A stretch of 64,000 nt of DNA from CAVTTH01 sp963737545 (GTDB taxonomy: Bacteria; Verrucomicrobiota; Verrucomicrobiia; Chthoniobacterales; UBA10450): NCBI GenBank assembly GCA_963737545.1, contig CAVTTH010000003.1:558001-622000 (forward strand). The letters run 5' to 3'. Within the stretch, counting starts at the first letter, position 1. Every line of letters starts with the position of its first letter. The notes beneath the pieces are model-generated. The model saw only the letters and a list, made by a program, of their open reading frames with translations, ran no database searches and had not been told where the DNA came from. The translations under genes and the position numbers were made by a program. This document shows, piece by piece, positions 8,548 to 17,513 of the stretch.

Positions 8548-9954
8548 ATGAACGAAGAAAACCAAAACCAGCCACCGGCGGGAACCGGCACCGAACCGGA
8601 ACGTCTGCGTCGTCCTCGGCGCAGGTATCCTCGGAGAAACCGCAACTACGCGGAACGCGGAGCCGTAGCGCGCGAGGGTCAGGCGGATGCGCGCCATTTT
8701 TCACCGGACGGCGCGCCCGGAAATGATGGACGAGAGCAACAATTGGCCGACGAAGGCAACGAGTATTCCCGCGTAACTGGGTTATCGGAGGATCGAAGCG
8801 AAGAGCTGCGCGGCGATGACTCGTTCCGCAATGGTGAGCAACCTGAACGCGAACCTGAGTTCGGAGACGGAATCATCGAAATCTCGGGCAAGGGCTTTGG
8901 TTTTCTGCGCGATGCCAAACGAAATTTCGTGCAAACGCCTCAGGATATTTTTGTCACTCCGGAAATCGTTCGCCGTTTCGGCTTGCGCGACGGCATGTGG
9001 ATATACGGTGAAACCCGCCGTGGTAATAGGGGTCCGCAACTGACACGATTACTCAAGATCAACGACGAAGAACCGACGAAATACCAAGGGCTTCGTCCAT
9101 TTGAGGAACTCACGACGATCAATCCAAATCGCCGGATCAAGCTCGAAACCGTCCCCGATCGTTATACCACGCGGGTGATGGATTTGATGACGCCGCTCGG
9201 GATGGGCCAGCGCGGCCTCATTGTCGCGCCGCCTCGAACCGGAAAGACAACCTTGCTCCATCATATCGCCGACGCGGTCGTGAAGAATCACCCGGAAATG
9301 AAATTGATCATTCTCCTTGTTGATGAACGACCGGAGGAAGTCACTGACTTCCGGCGCTCCTGTCCCCAAGCCGAAATCATGGCGAGCTCGAACGATAGCG
9401 ATATCAAGAGCCACACTCGAATTGCCCAGCTCGCGGTCGAGCGCGCGAAGCGGCTCGTCGAAGCGGGACAGGATGTATTCATCCTGCTCGATTCAATTAC
9501 ACGCACCGCGCGCGCCTTTAACAACGCGACCGGCGGTGGTGGCCGGACGATGAGCGGCGGTATCGACGCGCGCGCGATGGAAATCCCGAGAAAACTTTTC
9601 TCCGCCGCGCGGAACACCGAGGAAGCCGGGTCGTTAACCATCGTGGCCACGGCGCTGATCGATACTGGCAGCCGCATGGATGAACTCATCTTCCAGGAAT
9701 TCAAAGGCACCGGGAACATGGAAATGGTGCTCGATCGTAAGATCAGTGATCAACGAACGTATCCGGCGATCGATATCTTCCTCTCCGGCACGCGGCGCGA
9801 AGAATTACTGCTCTCCCAGTTCGAACTGGAGAAAATCAATATGATTCGCCGCGGCCTCGCTGGACATAAGCCAGGAGAAGCCATCGAACGGCTTCTCATG
9901 TTCGTGAAGAAATTTCCGACCAATGCGCAGATGCTGAAGGAAATTCCGGGCTAG
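8548..9954 (+). CDS. rho: Transcription termination factor Rho
   Basis: Hexameric RNA-dependent ATPase/helicase that ends transcription. Residues 1-105 form a polar, Arg- and Glu-rich extension (LRRPRRRYPRRNRN) of the sort seen in many non-enterobacterial Rho proteins. The RNA-binding cold-shock-like domain follows (GFGFLRDAKRNF). Then come the ATPase core with Walker A PPRTGKTTLL (G232-K233-T234), Walker B IILLVDERPEEV, and the Q- and R-loop segments (SGGIDARAMEIPRKLF, GTGNMEMVLDRK). 468 aa fits the family with its extension. It is followed within 45 bases by the DUF4112 gene. Confidence 0.97.
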   Translation: MNEENQNQPPAGTGTEPERLRRPRRRYPRRNRNYAERGAVAREGQADARHFSPDGAPGNDGREQQLADEGNEYSRVTGLSEDRSEELRGDDSFRNGEQPEREPEFGDGIIEISGKGFGFLRDAKRNFVQTPQDIFVTPEIVRRFGLRDGMWIYGETRRGNRGPQLTRLLKINDEEPTKYQGLRPFEELTTINPNRRIKLETVPDRYTTRVMDLMTPLGMGQRGLIVAPPRTGKTTLLHHIADAVVKNHPEMKLIILLVDERPEEVTDFRRSCPQAEIMASSNDSDIKSHTRIAQLAVERAKRLVEAGQDVFILLDSITRTARAFNNATGGGGRTMSGGIDARAMEIPRKLFSAARNTEEAGSLTIVATALIDTGSRMDELIFQEFKGTGNMEMVLDRKISDQRTYPAIDIFLSGTRREELLLSQFELEKINMIRRGLAGHKPGEAIERLLMFVKKFPTNAQMLKEIPG

Positions 9955-9969
9955 CATTGGTCTGTCTTT

Positions 9970-10001
9970 CGCGGGATCCTTCGCCTTCGCTCAGGATGAC
10001 A
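9970..10001 (+). repeat. Dispersed REP-like repeat after rho
   Basis: The sequence gcgggatccttcgcc followed by ttcgctcaggatgacag is the reverse form of the common dispersed repeat 'ctgtcatcctgagcgaagg...ggatccc'. It overlaps the likely ATG (9996) of the following gene, so the insertion may have supplied that start codon. It belongs to the same general class as the element inside ispG. Confidence 0.6.
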
Positions 10002-10541
10002 GCTCCATCGAGCGCAAAAGAACACTCCCATGTCAAAGAGGTCGAATGGGAAGTTCTGCCTCCGGAGGAAAAGGAACGGCGCGCTCAGCTCGAACCGTTG
10101 TTCCGATGGATCGCGCTCGTCATGGACAACCTCCTGCGCGTGCCGGGAACAAAATTCCGATTCGGCCTTGATCCGCTCATTGGCCTTATCCCGGGTTTGG
10201 GTGACACTGCTTCAGCGCTCGTCTCTGCCCTGGCCTTGGTTCAAGCCGCCCGCCGCGGATTACCGAAAATCGTCCTCGCCCGCATGTCGCTAAACATTCT
10301 GATTAACGAACTGGTCGGAATCATTCCGGGAATCGGCGATGCCTTTTCCTTTTGGTTCAAATCGAACGCGCGGAACTACCGAATTCTGCAAACCCATGCA
10401 GCGAGCCAAGGCAGGTCCCGGCGAAGTGACTGGGTTTTCGTTATCGGAGTGCTTGGCGTTCTTTTCCTGGTCGTCTCCCTCGGACTGGTCGCGAGCTTCA
10501 TTGTTCTCCGAGAGATCGCGCGATTAATCACCGGGCACTGA
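9996..10541 (+). CDS. DUF4112 membrane protein
   Basis: A 181-aa membrane protein with the DUF4112 domain (about residues 45-120): PGTKFRFGLDPLIGLIPGLG, a helix with LVQAARRGLPK, then LNELVGIIPGIGDAFSFWFKSN (about 90-112 aa) repeating the 'IPGxGD' motif. A C-terminal membrane helix follows (WVFVIGVLGVLFLVVSLGL). Its function is unknown. I place the start at ATG 9996; the frame stays open back to a TTG at 9957, but that stretch translates a dispersed repeat. It is convergent with glnE and overlaps its end by 14 bases. Confidence 0.82.
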   Translation: MTAPSSAKEHSHVKEVEWEVLPPEEKERRAQLEPLFRWIALVMDNLLRVPGTKFRFGLDPLIGLIPGLGDTASALVSALALVQAARRGLPKIVLARMSLNILINELVGIIPGIGDAFSFWFKSNARNYRILQTHAASQGRSRRSDWVFVIGVLGVLFLVVSLGLVASFIVLREIARLITGH

Positions 10542-13266
10542 TCCGCGCCGAGTAAATGTCGTGAATGGTTTCACGTGCTGCGACGTATTCCTTCTGAAAC
10601 ACTTCGCGATCCCGGTAGTCGAGCCAATGCGCGACCTTGTGCTGCTCTGATTCGTCAGCCGGAAGAACAGAAACGCTTTTGTCCTCTCTGCGGCGGAGCA
10701 CAGATTCGCATCGGCGAAGAAGACTGTAGGCCCTTGTGAGGCGAGCAGCGTCGGACTCGGATAGCGCACCTTCTTGAGTCAACTCACCAACTGCGTCAAT
10801 CCAGTGCGGATTCCAAATCGCGTTCCTCATTTGCAGCGCCTGCACGAGAAATTCCGCTTCGATAGTCCCGCCGGTTCCAGTCTTGAACTCAAGCAAATCC
10901 GCGCCCGTTCCGCGCTCACGGCGAATTCGCTCCAGCATGCTGTTAATCTCGATAAAGAGATCTTCCCGTTGGCCCGCCCGCCGCCAGAAGCGTTGCGCCA
11001 TCTCGACGAACGCGTCCTGGGATGGACCACAAATTCCTCGCGCCCGGGTGAGCGCTTGCAGCTCCCAAAGTTGAGCACGATTCTCGTAATAAGATTCGTA
11101 CGTTCCTAACGAACAGACGAGCGGACCCTTTTCGCCATCCGGCCGGAGCCGCGCATCGAGTGGCGAAATATTTCCTTCCGCGCTCGGTTGTCCCATCGCG
11201 ACCATGAGATTTTGCGCGGTCTTGGCATTCTCGCCGATAAACAGGACGTCGAGATCGGAACCATACGTAATTTCACCGCCGCCAAATTTTCCCAATCCGA
11301 TAACGGTCAGAATGTTTTTCTGGTCGAGGAGTTGCTCGATGGAAATGAGACATGCTTCGGCGAGAGCGGATTGTTCCGCAAAAATGGAATCGCTCGTCGC
11401 CAACTCCAAGACGTCGCGTACGACGATCCGCATCCATTGCGTTTGTCGATACGTCCGGACGCCGTCGAGGTTTTGTGCGGACGGAGAAAGGGAATTTAGT
11501 CGTCGCAAGTGACCTGCAACATCCGGGTTGTCGTCGAGCCTGGTACCGATGGTGATCTCCTCAAGCAATTGGGGACGACGGATGAGCAGATCGCCGGCGT
11601 AGCGGCTGGCGTCGAAGGTTTTGATGACAAGCTCAAGCAGACGCGGGTTCGCCGCCAATATCTCGAAAAGCGAACTGCGGAGACCGTACGCTTCCACAAA
11701 GCGAACGAATTGATTGAGCGTAGCATCCGGGTCGGCGGTGTGGCGGAGCCATGCGATCAGGAACGGGCGAAGTTTGCGAAAGATCTGCCGCGTCCGTGGC
11801 GCTACATGAAATGCGCCAGGTCCCTGGACAAGATCGTCCATCGATTTGGACGCCTTCGCTCGATCTCGAAAAATCGCCATCTCCTCATCTCGGCGATCTC
11901 CCGTCGAGGAAGGCTGGGAGATAACGCGAAGAAAAACCGCGCGAACGTTCCTCATCCGGTCCTGCAACGTTTCGAGAAAATGATCGGGCGACAGAAACCC
12001 GAGACTGACAGCGAGCCGGCGAAGCCGCTCTGGCTCCTGCGGCACGGTGTGGGTTTGCTGCTCGGCCTCGATTTGCAGGCGATGTTCGACGCGCCGGAGA
12101 AAGCGATAGGCGAGATCGAGCGACCTCGTCTCCTCTCTTGGCAAAAGATCGAGCTCAGCGAGGGCGGATAACGCCTTGAGCGTGCTTTGCTCCTGCAGGA
12201 ACGCATTGCGCGCGCCGTGCAACAACTGCAGCGCCTGCACTACGAATTCGATTTCCCGAATACCACCGACACCCAGTTTGACGTTTCGCTCCAGGTTTTC
12301 GTGACCGACAATGTCGCGCTCGATCCGGCGTTTGATCGCGGAAATTTCTTCCAGCAAATCGGGCGTTGGGCTCTTTGGATAAATGAAGGGCTGATGTTCG
12401 CGGAGAAATTCGTAGGCCAGCTCGCGGCTCCCGGCAATCCCCCGCGCTTTGATTAAGGCGAGCCGTTCCCAGGTTTCGCCAAACCCGGCGTAATAATTTT
12501 CCATGCTCTCGAGTGAGCGCACCAGCGGACCGGCCGTGCCTTCCGGGCGCAACCGGAGATCGATCCGGAAAAGCGAGCCGTGCGAGTTCGCACTGGAAAA
12601 CGTTTCCACAATTTTCTCCCCTAATGAATTGAACCATTCGTGATAGTTGAGGTTCGGCGTGACGTTGCCTTCTTTCTCGTAGAGAAAGATGACATCGATG
12701 TCCGAGCTGTGATTCAGTTCCCGTCCGCCCAGTTTTCCCAAGCCGAGCACGGCAAAGTCCGTTTGCGGCGAGCCGCGACGGTTACGCAACTCGGAATTCC
12801 AGTGCTCGAAGACCTCGGCAACACAGATTTCGGCTACCTGCGAAAGCTCAGCCGTGGTTTGCTCGAGGGGCGCTACCTCCGCGATTTCACGCAGAGCAAT
12901 CCGGGCCATCTGGCGCCCCTTCCAAAGGCGCAACCATCGAAAATTGTCAGCAGGGATGGCACCCTGGGCCAGCTCCCTCAGATCGGCCAGCATTCGCCTG
13001 TGACTGCGCGGCGCCGCGCACACGCCAACCTGTTGCAGCCACAAAAGAGTTTCCGGATACCGCACGAAACGATCGGCGCAGATACTTGAAACCGACAGCA
13101 GATGGAGAAGAGCGACGTCTCCCAACGGAAAAGCCTCGATCAGATCCCGAAGGGGTTTGGCGGAATCCGGCCAGTTCTCCTGCAGATTCTTCAACGTCCG
13201 CGCTACCTGCTGCGGAAAAATTGTCGCCGCCGATCTATCTTCGATCCACCGATCGCGTGAGCTCAT
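10528..13266 (-). CDS. glnE: Bifunctional glutamine synthetase adenylyltransferase/adenylyl-removase
   Basis: Controls glutamine synthetase by adding and removing AMP in response to nitrogen status. The 912-aa protein has the two-fold layout of the family. The N-terminal removase half carries LGLGKLGGRELNHSSDIDVI and GGIREIEFVVQALQLLHG. The C-terminal transferase half carries GLGKFGGGEITYGSDLDVLF and GTGGTIEAEFLVQALQ. Each half has the Gly-rich nucleotidyltransferase signature and metal-binding SDxD. Length is slightly below the E. coli enzyme (~946). No glnA or glnB is in the window. The C-terminus overlaps the convergent DUF4112 gene. Confidence 0.95.
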   Translation of the reverse strand: MSSRDRWIEDRSAATIFPQQVARTLKNLQENWPDSAKPLRDLIEAFPLGDVALLHLLSVSSICADRFVRYPETLLWLQQVGVCAAPRSHRRMLADLRELAQGAIPADNFRWLRLWKGRQMARIALREIAEVAPLEQTTAELSQVAEICVAEVFEHWNSELRNRRGSPQTDFAVLGLGKLGGRELNHSSDIDVIFLYEKEGNVTPNLNYHEWFNSLGEKIVETFSSANSHGSLFRIDLRLRPEGTAGPLVRSLESMENYYAGFGETWERLALIKARGIAGSRELAYEFLREHQPFIYPKSPTPDLLEEISAIKRRIERDIVGHENLERNVKLGVGGIREIEFVVQALQLLHGARNAFLQEQSTLKALSALAELDLLPREETRSLDLAYRFLRRVEHRLQIEAEQQTHTVPQEPERLRRLAVSLGFLSPDHFLETLQDRMRNVRAVFLRVISQPSSTGDRRDEEMAIFRDRAKASKSMDDLVQGPGAFHVAPRTRQIFRKLRPFLIAWLRHTADPDATLNQFVRFVEAYGLRSSLFEILAANPRLLELVIKTFDASRYAGDLLIRRPQLLEEITIGTRLDDNPDVAGHLRRLNSLSPSAQNLDGVRTYRQTQWMRIVVRDVLELATSDSIFAEQSALAEACLISIEQLLDQKNILTVIGLGKFGGGEITYGSDLDVLFIGENAKTAQNLMVAMGQPSAEGNISPLDARLRPDGEKGPLVCSLGTYESYYENRAQLWELQALTRARGICGPSQDAFVEMAQRFWRRAGQREDLFIEINSMLERIRRERGTGADLLEFKTGTGGTIEAEFLVQALQMRNAIWNPHWIDAVGELTQEGALSESDAARLTRAYSLLRRCESVLRRREDKSVSVLPADESEQHKVAHWLDYRDREVFQKEYVAARETIHDIYSARISAR

Positions 13267-13308
13267 ACCCGAAAGCGGTCACCCGAGATAGCCGGACTGA
13301 TTCAGCGG

Positions 13309-14199
13309 CTAGGGTAAGCTCATTCGCCCGACGATTTTTTCGCGCGCCTGGGCGAGCTTGCGCCGTTCGCTCCGGGTCAGACTCCCGATCCCCGCGATGG
13401 AAATTTTGTCGAGCAACGGATCGATTTCCTCGGAGATGAATTGCTCGTTGCTCATGCGCTGAAGCCGCTCCGCTTCCAGACGGCGTTGCTGGAGAAATCG
13501 TTGCACGATCGAAGGTCGCCCGAAGCCGAGGAGATGCGCGTAGATCCAGCCCACCGCACAACCGCCAATGCAGGCGCTGTGGATTACGGTGCCGCTTCGA
13601 CGCACAAACAAGAGCATCAGCGAGGCGGCCACTACTCCGTAAGCGAGGTGCTTGGCCTTTATCCGCAAAGGGACCACGAAGAAAACCATCGAGGTCAACT
13701 CCAGCTCCGGCAGAATGGTGGCATAGGCGATGAGGACCGCGGCCACGCCCCCGGAGGCAGCGAGCAGCATGCAGTCTGATGGCATGAGAAAAAGATGTCC
13801 GAGCTCCCCGCCCACCGCGCCGAGAAGATAGAGATAAAGAAAATGTCTCTGACCGAGAATCAACTCCAGGTCGCGACCCAGGAGATAGAGCAGGAGCATA
13901 TTGCCGAGCAAATGCCAGGGACTGCTGTGGAGAAATGGGGCCGAAAGAAATTGCCAGGCGTAGGCCTGGTTGAGGCCCTGATCGCTCAGGGCCAGGTAAT
14001 TCCTGACAAAATCGGGGTCATAATTTTGCAATAGCAACTGCGCGACGAAAATCCCCACATTCGTGCCGATGAGCGCGACCAGAACGACCCGCTGCTGATG
14101 GGTCCAGTGCCGTCTGAAAGACGAGGCTTTTCGTCCAGAGAGGCGCATCTCCCGAGAGTATCGCAACCCCCCTTGCTTGTCGATTCGGAAATCATGCAC
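13309..14199 (-). CDS. Rhomboid-family membrane protein, catalytic His replaced by Cys
   Basis: A 296-aa protein with a six-helix rhomboid fold. It shows FLHSSPWHLLGNMLLLY (H96 and N100 match the oxyanion residues of GlpG) and the nucleophile serine in AASGG (S149). A helix VIHSACIGGCAVGW follows, where the catalytic dyad His is expected at the residue before xGG. That position is C210; the only nearby His is three residues earlier (H207). The C-terminal tail (about 240-290) with IDPLLDKISIAGIGSLT resembles the DUF6576 tail of rhomboids in Verrucomicrobia and Bacteroidetes. It is probably a membrane protein with lost or altered protease activity. ATG at residue 18 is an alternative start. Confidence 0.85.
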   Translation of the reverse strand: MHDFRIDKQGGLRYSREMRLSGRKASSFRRHWTHQQRVVLVALIGTNVGIFVAQLLLQNYDPDFVRNYLALSDQGLNQAYAWQFLSAPFLHSSPWHLLGNMLLLYLLGRDLELILGQRHFLYLYLLGAVGGELGHLFLMPSDCMLLAASGGVAAVLIAYATILPELELTSMVFFVVPLRIKAKHLAYGVVAASLMLLFVRRSGTVIHSACIGGCAVGWIYAHLLGFGRPSIVQRFLQQRRLEAERLQRMSNEQFISEEIDPLLDKISIAGIGSLTRSERRKLAQAREKIVGRMSLP

Positions 14200-14216
14200 T
14201 GGCGCCTTGCGCCTCG

Positions 14217-14774
14217 TTAAACCGCAGTTTCGCGGCGGGCGGCGACGAAGATAGCCGTTGCGAAAGCAGCCTCCAGGGCGGCGCCCGCAAACGCGCCAAA
14301 GTGGGACATGACATTAGCGCGCCCCAGCACGTAGCCGGCCAGGACAAGTGCGGCGCCACAAGCCCAATAGACGCGGTTGCCAAAGAGAGTCGAAAAGGTC
14401 AGGTAGCGGCCACCGATGACGAAAAGCATGGCCGGAAAGAACCATTCGATACGGATACGCGACACGGCGTAGACGAGTGGCAATGACAACAAAAGCCAGA
14501 AGGTAGTCGCCAGGGCCAAAGAGCCGAACGGATTCTCCGGGCTGTGCTTGCCGGAACGCCCTAGCACCTTGGTCAACAGCACCGAGATCGGGTGAATCAG
14601 CACGCCGCCGATAAAAAGAGTCCAAATCGCCCGCTCCGGGGAAGCCAACAGGGACACAACCCCTGCTGTCGACCAAACCGCCGCTGATATGAACATGCCG
14701 GGCGCACCGCCGTAATACGCGGACCGCATATCGCGTTGCGCTTCCGCTATGGACATGGAATGCGAGATCGCCAT
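14217..14774 (-). CDS. DUF7010 family membrane protein
   Basis: A 185-aa integral membrane protein with five or six hydrophobic segments. It matches the DUF7010 family by YYGGAPGMFISAAVW near the start, the LFIGGVLIHPISVLL helix, and FFPAMLFVIGGRYL. Its function is unknown. It sits 17 bases upstream of the rhomboid gene on the same strand, so the two may be co-transcribed. The 238 bases upstream hold no gene that I can support. Confidence 0.72.
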   Translation of the reverse strand: MAISHSMSIAEAQRDMRSAYYGGAPGMFISAAVWSTAGVVSLLASPERAIWTLFIGGVLIHPISVLLTKVLGRSGKHSPENPFGSLALATTFWLLLSLPLVYAVSRIRIEWFFPAMLFVIGGRYLTFSTLFGNRVYWACGAALVLAGYVLGRANVMSHFGAFAGAALEAAFATAIFVAARRETAV

Positions 14775-15012
14775 GCTTGCAGCCTAACGAGAATTAGGCG
14801 AAAAATTTGCGTCTAACCAAGAATCGGCGGTCTTTTTGGTTGGTGGTTCATCGTCCAGGGTCCTGATGTCCTGTTCGTTCTCGACCAAACGGGTCGCGAA
14901 ACTATTTTAGAAAGGTATGGCAACTGGCCGCTTTGGCAACGCGCGCCAGTTCGAGCGGTCGGGTTGGGTCAGTGACGATTCGGGGCGCAGTCAATGGTGT
15001 CAGAGCCAGGTT

Positions 15013-15876
15013 CTACGACGGCACCAATACCCGAAGACGCCGGGTGTGGATGTCGAATTGGACCGGACATTGCCCGACCAACTCACCGTCGAGTTCAACC
15101 GGAACTTTTTCCTCGCTGCTAATGCGCAAGCGTCGAGTCTGAAAGTATTCCACCTCAGGCAGGGTAATATCGGAAGTGAAGATCACGTTTTGCAGATACT
15201 TCATGATTTCCAGGTAACCGAGTTGCTTAAAAAGGATGACATCAAAAAGGCCGTCATCGATCAGCGCGTGTTTGAAAAAAGGAAACGGTCCACCGTAAAG
15301 CCTGCCGTTGCCTACCAGAACAAAAGAGGCCTCTCCCGCGACGGCGTCATCTGATTCGATCACCAGACGAGGTGGTTTCCGGGCGGCGATCTGGGCGGCA
15401 GAAACGAGATAACTGAGCGGCCCGAAGCTTCGTTTGAAGGCGCGGCTGGTCTCCTTCACCACCTGCGCATCAAGGCCGACCCCGGCGAGCTGGACAAAAT
15501 GTTTGCCGTTGGCGCGCGGCAAATCGATCAGGCGGGAGTGCTGATCCTGAATGATTCGCCAGCAACGCCCCAGGTCGTTCGCGGGCAAGCCCAGCTCGGT
15601 CGCGAAGACATTCATTGTCCCCAGCGGCAGCAAACCGAGAGCGACGTCCGCCCCGGCGAGGCCGTTAACCACTTCGTGAATGGTGCCGTCGCCGCCCGCG
15701 GCCACGATGGTTTGGAACCCTTCCGCCGCGGCATTCCGGGCGAGAGCCTCGGCTTCCCCGGTGCGCGAGGTTGCGCACAAGGTTGATCCGTGGGCGATTT
15801 CTTCGACTCGCGTGCGCAGAAGCCGGGCGCGGTTGCCGCGTGCGGCCGGATTGAGAATGACAACGGTGTTCTTCAT
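15013..15876 (-). CDS. Diacylglycerol/lipid kinase family protein (YegS/DagK-like)
   Basis: A soluble lipid kinase of the DAGK catalytic fold that phosphorylates diacylglycerol, sphingosine-type or related lipids. The start motif KNTVVILNPAARGN, the ATP/Mg loop VAAGGDGTIHEVVNGL and LGLLPLGTMNVFATELGLP are all present, followed by the beta-sandwich domain. ATG 15876 gives 287 aa and begins right at the conserved first strand; a TTG at 15918 would add 14 residues. Since a sphingolipid-like cluster lies in the same window, sphingoid-base kinase activity is conceivable, but nothing in the sequence decides the substrate. Confidence 0.9.
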   Translation of the reverse strand: MKNTVVILNPAARGNRARLLRTRVEEIAHGSTLCATSRTGEAEALARNAAAEGFQTIVAAGGDGTIHEVVNGLAGADVALGLLPLGTMNVFATELGLPANDLGRCWRIIQDQHSRLIDLPRANGKHFVQLAGVGLDAQVVKETSRAFKRSFGPLSYLVSAAQIAARKPPRLVIESDDAVAGEASFVLVGNGRLYGGPFPFFKHALIDDGLFDVILFKQLGYLEIMKYLQNVIFTSDITLPEVEYFQTRRLRISSEEKVPVELDGELVGQCPVQFDIHTRRLRVLVPS

Positions 15877-15941
15877 CGGCGGCGCATTTCGCCCGTGGGC
15901 TTCGGTCTTTTCTTCCAACCCTGGGCGCGTAACATCATCGC

Positions 15942-17513
15942 GTGAGAAAGGTACGCCGCGCGGTCTGGTTTGTTCTTTGCGGGATCATTGGGTTCCTGGC
16001 CGTCTTGTTGATCGCTGCGAATCTTTATGTGCAGTCACAGGGGACACAAGCCAGGATTCAGCAGGAACTTAGCCAGCGCCTCGACACGCCGCTGCATATC
16101 CGGCGGATCAGCGTCACACCCTGGGGTGGCCTCAAGCTCAGCGGGATCACCATTCCGCAACCGAACTCGGTTGTGGACGCTCCCTTCCTGGACGCGAAGA
16201 CATTTCGGCTGCGAATTCGTTTCGCGTCACTTTTCTCAAGGCCTTTGGTGATCAAAGAAGTTTCTCTCCGTCGGCCGGAAGTGGTTTGGACGCAGAATGC
16301 AGACGGCAAATGGCGACTGCCTACGCTCCCGAAAGAGAGCCTAACGAACAAAGAACCGGCAGTGGCTTCCGAACCCGCGCCGGAAGAGAATCCCCCGGAG
16401 ACTGTTCCGGAATCATCGCAAACTCCCGCTCTTCCGCCCCGGGCTTCTTCCCCGGCCAGGCAGGGCGCGGAGCCTCCCTACGTTCCGGAAATTCGTCGTG
16501 TCTATCTCGCGGACGGCAGCTTTCGTTTTCTGGATGAAAAGGGCAAGATGGTGGCGACATTTTCGCATGTCGATTTTCGCTCCAGCCTGCGGAACGGAAC
16601 CGCTCTCCGAGGCACTGTGAAGATTGCGAAGACTTCGTTACGCGATCGTTTTTTTCTCGAGCGATTGGAGTCTCCATTGCAATACGATCCGGCGATGCTC
16701 GACCTGTCGGAGATCTCAGCTGCCGTCGGAGGCGGTTTGGTGAGCGGGCGTTTTACCATGCATCCGCAAGAACATGATTCGCCTTTTACCGCGAGTGTGA
16801 AATTTCGCGACGTCCAGGCCGACCAAATTGTCACGAACGCGGGCGGCAACCCCGGCGTGGTTCAGGGAAAATTGGAAGGAAATCTCGCCGCTACTGGAAA
16901 GACTGCCGATGCCCAGGCCCTCAACGGATCGGGCGAAATTCATCTGCGTGACGGACAAATTCAGCATTACAGCCTGCTCGTCGCGCTGGGACAAATTTTG
17001 CAAATCGACGAACTCAGGCAGCTTCATCTTGACCAGGCAGAGGCAAAATACCATCTCACTCCCGGATTGGTAACGGTGGACGAGCTTCTCGTGCGTTCAC
17101 GAAACATTCGACTCTCTGCCACTGGCACGATCACGTTCGCCGGGAAGCTGCATTTGGAATCGAAGCTGGCCGTGAATGAAAAGATTAGCCGACAACTTTT
17201 CCGCGCGATCCGGGACAACTTCAAACCGACGAGTGACCCGACATTTACGGCGATCGATTTCCAAGTCGACGGGACGGTGGGACGCCCGAGGACGAATTTG
17301 ATGGAAAAGCTGGTTGGCCGGGAATTGAAGGATCTCGGCAGCGTCATCAACAGTTTATTTGGCAGGAAGAAATCCCGGGATTTGAACAAGAACAAACATC
17401 CCGATGAGGCAACTGAACTGGCTGCGCCATCGCCGTCTCCTGAAAGTACGGCCACGTTGCGGTCGCCGTTGCCGTCGCCGGCGACAACGGCCACTCCCGC
17501 GGCAACGCCATGA
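15942..17513 (+). CDS. AsmA-like inner-membrane-anchored protein
   Basis: A 523-aa protein with one N-terminal membrane helix (VWFVLCGIIGFLAVLLIAAN) and a long periplasmic part. It resembles AsmA/YhdP/TamB-type proteins, which are implicated in moving phospholipid between membranes. Typical elements are the opening RISVTPWGGLKLSGITI and LVIKEVSLRRPEVVW strands and the AsmA C-terminal domain with LNGSGEIHLRDGQI. A Pro/Glu/Ser-rich linker (about 140-180) and a Pro/Ser/Thr-rich C-terminal tail are probably unstructured. The start is GTG 15942. The stop overlaps rsmD by 4 bases. Confidence 0.72.
   Translation: MRKVRRAVWFVLCGIIGFLAVLLIAANLYVQSQGTQARIQQELSQRLDTPLHIRRISVTPWGGLKLSGITIPQPNSVVDAPFLDAKTFRLRIRFASLFSRPLVIKEVSLRRPEVVWTQNADGKWRLPTLPKESLTNKEPAVASEPAPEENPPETVPESSQTPALPPRASSPARQGAEPPYVPEIRRVYLADGSFRFLDEKGKMVATFSHVDFRSSLRNGTALRGTVKIAKTSLRDRFFLERLESPLQYDPAMLDLSEISAAVGGGLVSGRFTMHPQEHDSPFTASVKFRDVQADQIVTNAGGNPGVVQGKLEGNLAATGKTADAQALNGSGEIHLRDGQIQHYSLLVALGQILQIDELRQLHLDQAEAKYHLTPGLVTVDELLVRSRNIRLSATGTITFAGKLHLESKLAVNEKISRQLFRAIRDNFKPTSDPTFTAIDFQVDGTVGRPRTNLMEKLVGRELKDLGSVINSLFGRKKSRDLNKNKHPDEATELAAPSPSPESTATLRSPLPSPATTATPAATP

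Noticed and set aside
11509..12171. 220-codon plus-strand open frame
   Set aside because: It is the antisense shadow of glnE; no family-like motifs and it lies wholly inside a well-supported gene.
17400..17513. Repeat-like Pro/Ser/Thr tail at the end of the AsmA-like gene
   Set aside because: Low-complexity coding sequence of a disordered tail, not a DNA repeat element.
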